64,000 bases of DNA from Paenibacillus odorifer (lineage in GTDB: Bacteria; Bacillota; Bacilli; Paenibacillales; Paenibacillaceae): assembly GCF_000758725.1 (NCBI RefSeq), contig NZ_CP009428.1, forward strand, positions 186,001 through 250,000, in the 5' to 3' direction. Of the stretch, positions 19,990 to 27,112 are shown piece by piece. Position 1 is the first letter of the stretch. Every line of letters begins with the position of its first letter. The notes under the pieces were generated by a model. That model made no database searches. It saw nothing but the letters and a program-made list of their open reading frames with translations, and had not been told where the DNA came from. Made by a program: the position numbers and the translations under genes.

Positions 19990-22143
19990 ATGAAAAAAAG
20001 AGTTGCAAAGGTAACCAGTATTGTTGTGTTGTTTTCTCTTGCTCTTTCTTTAATAGTAGGTGGATGGACAAATACGGTGGTGCATGCTGCTGGTCTTGCG
20101 GTAACAGGCAGTGGAGGCTGGAATGAAACGGCATATGTGGAATGGTCACCTGTAAGCAATGCGACAGGGTATAACGTTTATGTTAAATTGGCAAGTGCAG
20201 CGGATTCTGGGTATCAACAAATTAATAATGAGTTAATCCGCAAATATTCTTCCTACTGGAGAGCAGATGCTGTTGGGCTTGCAGCCGGTAATTATGTGAT
20301 GAAAGTTGAAGCTACCTTGTCAGGGGGTGGGACGGTAAGTGCGGTTTCAAATCCACTATCCGTAACGTCATATGACCGCTCAGGATTTGCTTTTTCGACT
20401 AGTTCGCAATATGGTACAGGATCAGGGGCTTATAATGAGAATGGAACCCTCAAGAATGGTGCTCAAGTGCTGTATATAACATCTCAGAATGCGCAAACCG
20501 TAACCCTTGGTGTGAAAATCAACAGCTCCGGCGCTGTACAAACAGGGGTTGGTCTGGGTGGTATTCTGACACTGAGACAAAAAGGTTATGATACAACTCC
20601 ACTTGCGATCCGAATTATCGGAAAAGTTACAGCTGCTGATCTGAGTGGACAGCTTAACAGCAGTGGGTATCTTGAAGTCAAAGGTAAAAACAATTATTCG
20701 GAAATGAATATTACTATTGAAGGTATCGGGAATGATGCTTACGCGTACGGTTGGGGAATGCTTCTAAGATATGTAGGTAATGTGGAAGTAAGAAACCTGG
20801 GTGTAATGTTATTCCCTGACGATGGCATTTCAATGGATTCCGGCAATATGAATGTCTGGGTGCATAATAATGATATTTTTTATGGAGCTGCTGGAGGCGA
20901 TGCAGACCAAGCCAAGGGCGACGGTTCCACAGACCTTAAAAATGGATCCAACTATATTACAATCTCTTACAACCATTACTGGGATTCCGGAAAATCCTCG
21001 CTAGTTGGTTTGAGTGAGCCGGCTGAATTTTTTGTTACCTTCCACCACAACTGGTTTGACCATTCGGACTCCCGTCATCCGCGGATTAGAGTGGCTTCCG
21101 TCCATATCTATAACAACTTTTTCGATGGTATCTCCAAATACGGTGTGGGTGTAACTACAGGTGCTTCAGCTTTTGTAGAATCTAATTATTTTAGACATGC
21201 TAAATTTCCAATGATGATCTCCTTACAAGGTACAGATGCTTTAGGGGAGGGTACGTTCTCAGGCGAAAATGGAGGTGTGATTAAAGCCTATAACAATCTT
21301 ATTGTAGAGGCTTCAAGTCTCATCTATGCGAATTCAAACACAGGGACAGCTCCTGCTAATGCTACCTCATTTGATGCTTACTTAGCTTCGTCAAGAAATG
21401 AAACCGTCCCAAGCTCATACAAAGCACTAAAAGGCGGAACAGCCTATAATAACTTCGACACGAGCGTAAATACAGGAGTGAACGTATCTAATATTGATAA
21501 CGTAAGCAATGTTGAACAGATTGTTATGGCAAAAGCCGGACGTCTGAATGGCGGAGACTTCACATGGGAATTTAATGATTCAGTGGATGACGTTTCGTAT
21601 GCGCTGAATACAGCGCTGATGTCTGCAATCAGAGGCTACACAACGGGACTTGTCTCTGTAGGGGGGAATTCAAACCCAACGAACCCGACTCCGACTCCAT
21701 CAGTAACACCTACGCCAACAGTAACTCCTGTGCCAACAGCGACCCCAGCTCCAACAGCAACTCCTGTACCAACGGCGACTCCAGCACCGACGACAACGCC
21801 AGTGCCGACAGCGGGAGCAACCGTTCACAACTTTACTACGGATGGAACAACAAGCAGCTTCTTCAATATCCAAGGCAATCTCTCAACAAGTAAGGGAACT
21901 GTGGCATATCAGGGTTTAACCCTATCCCAATGTCTAAAAATCGAGAGTGCAACCAGCATTCAATTCACTTCTGCTAAAGCTTCAACGCTAACCCTAGTGT
22001 TCAACACAGAGGGAACGAAAATCAAAGTGGATGGAACAAGTTACCCTATAACCAATGGCATTGCCACTGTCTCTCTGGCCGCAGGTGCGCATACCATTAC
22101 AAAAGATAGTACGGCGAATCTGTATTATATGAAGCTGGAATAG
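19990..22143 (+). CDS. Secreted pectate lyase (PL1) with accessory C-terminal domain
   Basis: 717-residue exported enzyme. In order: a signal peptide (basic MKKR, hydrophobic core, VVHAA cleavage region near residue 33), a fibronectin-III-like module (WNETAYVEWSPVSNATGYNVYVK) to about residue 125, the right-handed beta-helix pectate lyase domain (about 130-550), a Pro-Thr linker (about 563-612) and a C-terminal beta-rich module (about 613-717) of the kind that often binds polysaccharide. The family signature RHPRIR lies at residues 362-367 and the calcium-binding Asp-rich region DDGISMDSG upstream. It cleaves polygalacturonate by beta-elimination outside the cell. GGGAGG sets the start; a cre site lies just upstream. 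The linker codons are biased to ACx and CCx repeats. Confidence 0.93.
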   Translation: MKKRVAKVTSIVVLFSLALSLIVGGWTNTVVHAAGLAVTGSGGWNETAYVEWSPVSNATGYNVYVKLASAADSGYQQINNELIRKYSSYWRADAVGLAAGNYVMKVEATLSGGGTVSAVSNPLSVTSYDRSGFAFSTSSQYGTGSGAYNENGTLKNGAQVLYITSQNAQTVTLGVKINSSGAVQTGVGLGGILTLRQKGYDTTPLAIRIIGKVTAADLSGQLNSSGYLEVKGKNNYSEMNITIEGIGNDAYAYGWGMLLRYVGNVEVRNLGVMLFPDDGISMDSGNMNVWVHNNDIFYGAAGGDADQAKGDGSTDLKNGSNYITISYNHYWDSGKSSLVGLSEPAEFFVTFHHNWFDHSDSRHPRIRVASVHIYNNFFDGISKYGVGVTTGASAFVESNYFRHAKFPMMISLQGTDALGEGTFSGENGGVIKAYNNLIVEASSLIYANSNTGTAPANATSFDAYLASSRNETVPSSYKALKGGTAYNNFDTSVNTGVNVSNIDNVSNVEQIVMAKAGRLNGGDFTWEFNDSVDDVSYALNTALMSAIRGYTTGLVSVGGNSNPTNPTPTPSVTPTPTVTPVPTATPAPTATPVPTATPAPTTTPVPTAGATVHNFTTDGTTSSFFNIQGNLSTSKGTVAYQGLTLSQCLKIESATSIQFTSAKASTLTLVFNTEGTKIKVDGTSYPITNGIATVSLAAGAHTITKDSTANLYYMKLE

Positions 22144-22179
22144 GGAACTGACCGCCTCTACTTTAATATGGAGTATCAG

Positions 22180-22205
22180 AAAAGCGACCTGTAGGGGTCG
22201 CTTTT
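22180..22205 (+). terminator. Terminator after the pectate lyase gene
   Basis: AAAAGCGACC pairs with GGTCGCTTTTC. It is nearly the same hairpin as the one following ssrA. Confidence 0.88.
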
Positions 22206-22278
22206 CTTTGCTTTTTCTTATGGTCTTATTACTTGAGTTATTGTCGATTGAAAAACTATCAATTTTGTGTTTATTTGA

Positions 22279-22500
22279 TTAATCTTTATCATCAACCAAA
22301 TCAATAATCTCACGAATATCCTCAATATTTAAAGCTTCTGCAATTTTGCTTATATGACTAAAGTTAATATTCTCCCTTTTTCCATTAGCTAACTCACTTA
22401 ATGCAGCATGTCGGACATCGGATATTCTGGACAATTCTCGTAGGGAAATCTTATGTTTTTTGGTCAATTCTGATATTTTTACTATAACTCTCTTTCCCAC
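22279..22500 (-). CDS. Small XRE/Cro-CI family regulator (YozG-like)
   Basis: 73-residue helix-turn-helix protein. The fold is filled by one domain: ISELTKKHKISLRELSRISDVRHAALSELANGKRENINFSHISKIAEALNI, with the recognition helix around RHAALSELANG. The GTG at 22500 follows AGGGG with 7 nt spacing; the next upstream start at 22515 has no ribosome binding site. Acidic C-terminus (DLVDDKD). The target is unknown; it stands alone between two unrelated genes. Confidence 0.82.
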   Translation of the reverse strand: MGKRVIVKISELTKKHKISLRELSRISDVRHAALSELANGKRENINFSHISKIAEALNIEDIREIIDLVDDKD

Positions 22501-22607
22501 TTCTAATCCCCTCACTAACTCTGAGTTTTCATCTTGACTATACGCATAAGACGGATTTTCTTTTCATGAGAATAAACCTCTCAGTTTTTAAGAAAGCTGC
22601 TGTAAGT

Positions 22608-22642
22608 AAAGTAAAAGACATCTTAACCGTGTCTTTTACTTT
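22608..22642. terminator. 13-bp perfect inverted repeat downstream of the WYL genes
   Basis: AAAGTAAAAGACA and TGTCTTTTACTTT pair perfectly over 13 bp with a 9-nt loop, 58 bp after the end of the second WYL gene and 108 bp before the XRE gene. The T-rich arm could end transcription from the WYL genes, although a classical U-run is missing. Confidence 0.6.
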
Positions 22643-22700
22643 ACTATATAAGCACGTTTCAGCGCTTCAGGATAGTTGACCAGCCTATACTAATTCTCGG

Positions 22701-23498
22701 TTATTCCCCATACCGGTCAATCGCCATAGCTGCGGATTTCAGCATGCGCCGCTTAAGATGCTCACCCTCGACGATTTTTACGCGCAGGCCAAGAAAACGG
22801 ATTTTGGACAATAGGAATTCGCTGCCGTCTCTCATGTAGATGACTTTGATTCGATAGATGCCCGAATTTTCATCAAAGGACACGGATTTATCAAAACAGG
22901 AAAAGGCGTACAGAATTCGGGACAGCTCAGCATTAAAGGTGGGAATGACTTGAATACATGCACATTCTTTCTGATCCTCTAATAATCGCGTTATTCTTGC
23001 TTTTAAGTCATCAATCCGTTTGGCAGGGAAGGGAGCTACTTCAACAGAAACAATGTTTTTTAGTTTAGTGGACATAAGAGAACGTTGCCGGGTGCTGTAC
23101 CATTGCAAATACCACTCCCGCTTATACATGTTGTATTCCAGCTTATGAGGGAACCCGGCTTGGTCAGTTCGTTGGCCTCCATGCTTAATATGGAAAGTAA
23201 TAAGGATCGCTTGATTCTGCATGATTATACGGCGGAGTGTACGAAGCATTGGGTGATAGACCTGCCGCTCTTTGCTTTTAGCTTTCTCCATAATAATTCC
23301 CTGCACTTCTGTGGACGCTTCTGCCTCCAATATGGAGTTCAATTCACTTAAGGTATCCAGTGTAAAAGCTGCTTCTGAGGCCGGGTGCATTAACATGGTT
23401 TTCAGCCAGGAACGTTCCTGGGAGGTCAGCGCTAATGAACCCACTTCGTCGAGGCGTGAAATGATTTGGAAGTTAAATATTTTCTCAAATGGATTCAT
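22701..23498 (-). CDS. WYL-domain protein without recognisable DNA-binding domain
   Basis: 265-residue protein related to the C-terminal half of WYL regulators. The WYL core is centred on KREWYLQWYSTRQRS (residues about 128-142), with the following strand LKNIVSVEV and the C-terminal WCX-like extension (FLLSKIRFLGLRVKIVEGEHLKRRML). There is no convincing helix-turn-helix at the N-terminus, unlike its neighbour. WYL domains bind nucleic acid or nucleotide ligands in known members. It starts inside the last codons of the upstream WYL gene (14-bp overlap), so the two are co-translated and probably form one regulatory unit. It is divergent from the RNA-repair operon. Confidence 0.8.
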   Translation of the reverse strand: MNPFEKIFNFQIISRLDEVGSLALTSQERSWLKTMLMHPASEAAFTLDTLSELNSILEAEASTEVQGIIMEKAKSKERQVYHPMLRTLRRIIMQNQAILITFHIKHGGQRTDQAGFPHKLEYNMYKREWYLQWYSTRQRSLMSTKLKNIVSVEVAPFPAKRIDDLKARITRLLEDQKECACIQVIPTFNAELSRILYAFSCFDKSVSFDENSGIYRIKVIYMRDGSEFLLSKIRFLGLRVKIVEGEHLKRRMLKSAAMAIDRYGE

Positions 23499-24798
23499 AA
23501 TAGCTGTGAATCTCCTTCCACTCCGCGATAAATTGCTTACGCAGCCAAGGGGGTTCTAATACCTCGCAGCTCGAACCAAAGCTTCGTAACCACGGCTTAA
23601 TTTCATAAATACCATTCACTGTGATCTCATAAAGGAATGTAGAATCGGACTCTTCCGTAATTACTCCCCACTGTCCCTGCGCTTCAACCCGCTCCCGAAT
23701 AAAATTAACACCAGAGCGATTGGGGTTATAAAATCTCGCAGCCACTTTAATTGCACTGGTGGTATCTATAACCCAGCTGTTTGTCATCTGCTCTTCCAGA
23801 TTGCTGAGTTTCTGAGCAAACTCTGATTCTTCCACAGTGTCGCCCTCCTCAATTTGAGTAAGGCCCTCCATTCGGAATTTCATGATGCCCATACGTGAAT
23901 TATGTCCGATTAAATACCAGCGCCCATATTGATGGTCATAGATGACGCGGAGCGGAAGAACGGTTTCTGTGACGCCCCTTGTTTCCCGCTCAAAGAGAGG
24001 ATTGGTATTCTGAGAGGCGTAGTTTTTGCCCTTTTTAGGGGATAGATATAGAAACTTAATTTTTTTTCGCTGCTGAATCGCTGCAAAAATTGTGTATAGG
24101 TGTGCCTCGTCAAGAATACGTGAATGATAATTATATTTGTATCTATGGGTTTCCGTAGCTTCGGGGTTATAACCCCGCTTCCGCAGGACCTTTTTTAAGG
24201 TGTCGCGCAGCAGGTAACCTTGCACCGACGGAGTCTGCGTGTTGGCGATGACATCAACATAGTCGTAAAGATCCAAGAGCTGATCGCCCGATAATTGATC
24301 AATCAGATCGTTAGCAGCCTTGTATCGATAAGGACGGCCCTCATTTACACGAAGAATAACGCCAACTTCCTCAAGATATTTCAGATCTCCACGGATGGTC
24401 TTCTCATCGGGCATTGGACAATCGGTTGGCATTTGCTCACTGCAGACATCCTGTAGATCTTTAGCCGTTAGCTCCTGAGTCTGAAGCGCAGTTAATAGTA
24501 GAGTAAGCCGGATGCTCTCCGTTTCCTTAAGCGACTTCGCCCGGAACAAGAACAGGAGCAGCGGGTCGGCAGATTCATAATAGTTATAGCGGAGCCACTC
24601 AGAGAGTTCCGTTCCTTGTTCTGTAGGCAGGTCTTGTTGTAAGACGGTTACCATGCCCTTCAGGTTGCGCAGCGTTTTGTCATAGGTATGTACAGAAATG
24701 CCGAGACGATCGGCGAATTGTTGTCTGCTGTAAGCTCCCCCCGCTAAAGAGAGCATGCGAAGAAATTGAATCTCCTTGTCAAAACTTTCCCGGGCCAT
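23485..24798 (-). CDS. WYL-domain transcriptional regulator divergent from the RNA-repair operon
   Basis: 437-residue regulator. An N-terminal helix-turn-helix (GAYSRQQFADRLGISVHTYDKTLRNL, residues about 20-45) is followed by a second winged-helix-like segment (EKTIRGDLKYLEEVGVI) and the WYL domain (RKKIKFLYLSPKKG to YGRWYLIGHNSRMGIMKFRMEGL, residues about 250-320), then a WCX-type C-terminal region. The ATG at 24798 has GGAGGG 6-7 nt upstream; the frame extends to 24828 without a better site. It is transcribed away from rlaP-hen1-pnkp across a 229-bp spacer. This is the standard layout for a regulator of the neighbouring operon. That it senses RNA damage is inference. Confidence 0.88.
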   Translation of the reverse strand: MARESFDKEIQFLRMLSLAGGAYSRQQFADRLGISVHTYDKTLRNLKGMVTVLQQDLPTEQGTELSEWLRYNYYESADPLLLFLFRAKSLKETESIRLTLLLTALQTQELTAKDLQDVCSEQMPTDCPMPDEKTIRGDLKYLEEVGVILRVNEGRPYRYKAANDLIDQLSGDQLLDLYDYVDVIANTQTPSVQGYLLRDTLKKVLRKRGYNPEATETHRYKYNYHSRILDEAHLYTIFAAIQQRKKIKFLYLSPKKGKNYASQNTNPLFERETRGVTETVLPLRVIYDHQYGRWYLIGHNSRMGIMKFRMEGLTQIEEGDTVEESEFAQKLSNLEEQMTNSWVIDTTSAIKVAARFYNPNRSGVNFIRERVEAQGQWGVITEESDSTFLYEITVNGIYEIKPWLRSFGSSCEVLEPPWLRKQFIAEWKEIHSYYESI

Positions 24799-24875
24799 TT
24801 GTATCCCTCCAGCCTGTAGCGAATCCATTAGAAATAGTAGTACTTATTATATTAAGCACCAGAGTTGAATAAAAT

Positions 24876-24905
24876 GGAAGTATTTTTGGCCGCCGCCATA
24901 CTTCC
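24876..24905. promoter_or_regulatory. Inverted repeat in the WYL/rlaP divergent spacer, candidate operator
   Basis: GGAAGTAT (24876-24883) and ATACTTCC (24898-24905) are perfect inverted copies with a 14-bp centre, close to the middle of the 229-bp spacer. The position suits control of both divergent promoters by the WYL proteins. Confidence 0.5.
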
Positions 24906-24906
24906 G

Positions 24907-24923
24907 CCCTGTTCGTTACAGGG
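24907..24923 (+). promoter_or_regulatory. Hairpin next to the candidate operator
   Basis: CCCTGT (24907-24912) and ACAGGG (24918-24923) form a 6-bp stem with a 5-nt loop directly after the inverted repeat, 105 bp before rlaP. It could lie in the 5' leader of the repair operon. No clear -35/-10 pair could be chosen in this spacer. Confidence 0.35.
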
Positions 24924-25027
24924 AAGATGAGCGAAGATAGATCCATGAAGCCGAAGCAATTCTGAAGAGGCGTTCGAATAGTATCAATGGTAGAGAATAG
25001 GGAAGTAACCGATCTGGAGGGATGAAG

Positions 25028-25819
25028 ATGGATCCTATAAACAAGCTTATCTGTGAGCAGCTGGAACAGATTGAATATGAGGAGCAAGTTACAATATTGT
25101 ATGCCTGCGAATCAGGCAGCCGGGCCTGGGGATTCCCATCGCAGGATAGTGATTATGATGTGAGATTTATTTATCTGCATAAACCGGAATGGTATCTATC
25201 TATTTTTGATAAGCGGGATGTGATCGAGCGTCCTATTAACAATATGCTTGATATCAATGGCTGGGATTTGCGTAAAGCACTGAATTTATTCCGGAAGTCA
25301 AATCCACCGCTGCTGGAGTGGCTGCAATCACCCATTCAATATGCCGAAAAGTACAGTATAGCAGAGAAGCTTAGAAGCATCTCCCCGTACACATTTTCGC
25401 CGAAGTCTTGTATGTACCATTATTTAAACATGGCAAGAGGGAACTACCGTGATTATCTGCAAGGCGAACAGGTCAAGATCAAAAAGTACTTTTATGTGCT
25501 TCGTCCCGTTCTAGCTTGTGAGTGGACTCACCGATATGGAGAGATGCCGCCGATGGGGTTCGATGTACTGGTAGAGCGGCTTATTCCGAAGGATGAAGAG
25601 CTGTGGCAGGTGATTCAGCAATTGCTGGCACGAAAAAAATCCGGTGAAGAACTAGACTACGGACCGCAGCTAACCGTGATTAACGATTATTTAGAAGAAC
25701 AGTTCCAAGTGTTGGATAAGGTGGCGGCGTCCTTGAATGCTAAGGAGAACAACAGAGATCATCAGCTGGATGCTCTATTTCGAGAAGCTTTACAGGAAGT
25801 ATGGGGACGGGCTCTATAG
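25028..25819 (+). CDS. rlaP: RlaP-type nucleotidyltransferase of the RNA-repair operon
   Basis: 263-residue protein of the DNA polymerase beta nucleotidyltransferase superfamily, in the group known as RNA-repair-associated RlaP (YcgL-like). The catalytic motif is GSRAWGFPSQDSDYDVRF: Gly-Ser at residues 30-31 and the paired metal-binding aspartates D42 and D44. The rest is helical, with conserved SPKSCMYHYLNMARGNY. The ATG at 25028 is chosen because GGAGGG at 25016-25021 leaves 6 nt to it; the ATG at 25022 abuts the site. It is followed by hen1 after 24 bp. The family is known to co-occur with Pnkp and Hen1. Its substrate is not established; nucleotide addition to damaged RNA ends is a reasonable guess. 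Confidence 0.88.
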   Translation: MDPINKLICEQLEQIEYEEQVTILYACESGSRAWGFPSQDSDYDVRFIYLHKPEWYLSIFDKRDVIERPINNMLDINGWDLRKALNLFRKSNPPLLEWLQSPIQYAEKYSIAEKLRSISPYTFSPKSCMYHYLNMARGNYRDYLQGEQVKIKKYFYVLRPVLACEWTHRYGEMPPMGFDVLVERLIPKDEELWQVIQQLLARKKSGEELDYGPQLTVINDYLEEQFQVLDKVAASLNAKENNRDHQLDALFREALQEVWGRAL

Positions 25820-25843
25820 AAAGATTGATAGGAGGAAGAGGTA

Positions 25844-27109
25844 GTGGCTATTGTACAACTGAAATCTACGAATCCAAAATTCACTTTTTTAATTAAAAAA
25901 AATCCAGTGACAGGTATGCAGCTTCGTCCGGTTCGTCAGGGAGTGGCTTATGGATGGTATTCTGATGAGGCAACTTATAACGTTTATTTTAAGGATGCAG
26001 ATAACGATATATCCTACAAGCAGAACGGAAGCGAGAGCTTTGAGTATTTAAATGTCTCCCGGTTTAATACACCTCTATTTCCGCTTAATGCGGTCAATGA
26101 GTTTTTCTCTACACCCTTCAAAGCCCAGGATGAACGGGATGCGGAAGGATATGAGCATTCTTTTTTCATTAATATGGTTCAGGTTGAGCGGATACACTAT
26201 ATTGAATTTTTCCAAAAGCATTTAAAGGGATATACCTTCTCCTTGCAGCATCAGGCACATAAGAGCTATTCACTGACGATTACCACACATAAAAGCTTGT
26301 ATCACCTCTTGCATGTTGTTGGTGTGCTGTCCTTGTTCTTATCCATATTTGGGGATGAGTACATAGATATTTCGGATGCTATTTTGGATAAATATATCCG
26401 CAGCCTTAACGTCATTGATGCACCCTTTTATATAAGAAGTCTATTTGCAAGGAATTTCCTTACCTCAAAGGAACGGTTCAAGCGATATAAAGCCTCCATC
26501 GAACAAACGGACCAGTATTCTATTGGGCTGGAGTATGGCGGTACTGCGATGCAGCGGCGTACTTTTATTTCGAGTGTGCTTCCATTCAATAAGCCGATTC
26601 TGGACATCGGTTGCGGAGAAGGTTTCTATGCAATTCCGTTTGCCGGGAAAATAGAGAGTACCTATTATGCGGTAGATATAGCTGAGGAGCTGCTGGAGGT
26701 TGTGAATCGGAAAGCGAAAGCTAAGGACATTGATAACATTGCAACCTTTGGCTCACTGGACCATTTTCTGGAGTCGTACAACGGGGAGCAGGTTGATGTG
26801 ATTCTAACAGAAGTTGTAGAGCACATGAGTGAGGGTGAGGCAGCAGAGCTTATTCAGCAAATAATCGGTAATGTGAATTTTCAACAGCTTATTGTGACCA
26901 CACCGAATGCTGATTTCAATCGTTATTATGAGCTGGAAGGATTCCGGCATGAGGATCACAAGTGGGAAATGGGACAGCAAGCGTTCGGGCAATGGGTTTT
27001 GGATACGATTCAAGGTTTAGCAGTCGAGGTCGAATATTTGATGGTTGGTGACCGGGTTGGCGAGATCCGTACGACGCAATGCGCTATTGTGCGAAGAAAG
27101 GAGGAATAG
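25844..27109 (+). CDS. hen1: RNA 3'-terminal ribose 2'-O-methyltransferase Hen1
   Basis: 421-residue protein. The N-terminal half (1-230) is the bacterial Hen1-specific module that docks with Pnkp. The C-terminal half is an S-adenosylmethionine methyltransferase with motif I ILDIGCGEG at 252-260. The metal-binding signature of Hen1 is present: E323, E326 and H327 in TEVVEHM, and a further histidine in FRHEDHKWEM (H369 or H372). Hen1 methylates the 2'-OH at a broken RNA 3' end before ligation, protecting the repaired site from renewed cleavage. Start is GTG at 25844 behind AGGAGG at 25830-25835. The spacing to pnkp is 3 bp. All key residues are intact, so the enzyme should be active. Confidence 0.93.
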   Translation: MAIVQLKSTNPKFTFLIKKNPVTGMQLRPVRQGVAYGWYSDEATYNVYFKDADNDISYKQNGSESFEYLNVSRFNTPLFPLNAVNEFFSTPFKAQDERDAEGYEHSFFINMVQVERIHYIEFFQKHLKGYTFSLQHQAHKSYSLTITTHKSLYHLLHVVGVLSLFLSIFGDEYIDISDAILDKYIRSLNVIDAPFYIRSLFARNFLTSKERFKRYKASIEQTDQYSIGLEYGGTAMQRRTFISSVLPFNKPILDIGCGEGFYAIPFAGKIESTYYAVDIAEELLEVVNRKAKAKDIDNIATFGSLDHFLESYNGEQVDVILTEVVEHMSEGEAAELIQQIIGNVNFQQLIVTTPNADFNRYYELEGFRHEDHKWEMGQQAFGQWVLDTIQGLAVEVEYLMVGDRVGEIRTTQCAIVRRKEE

Positions 27110-27112
27110 ACA

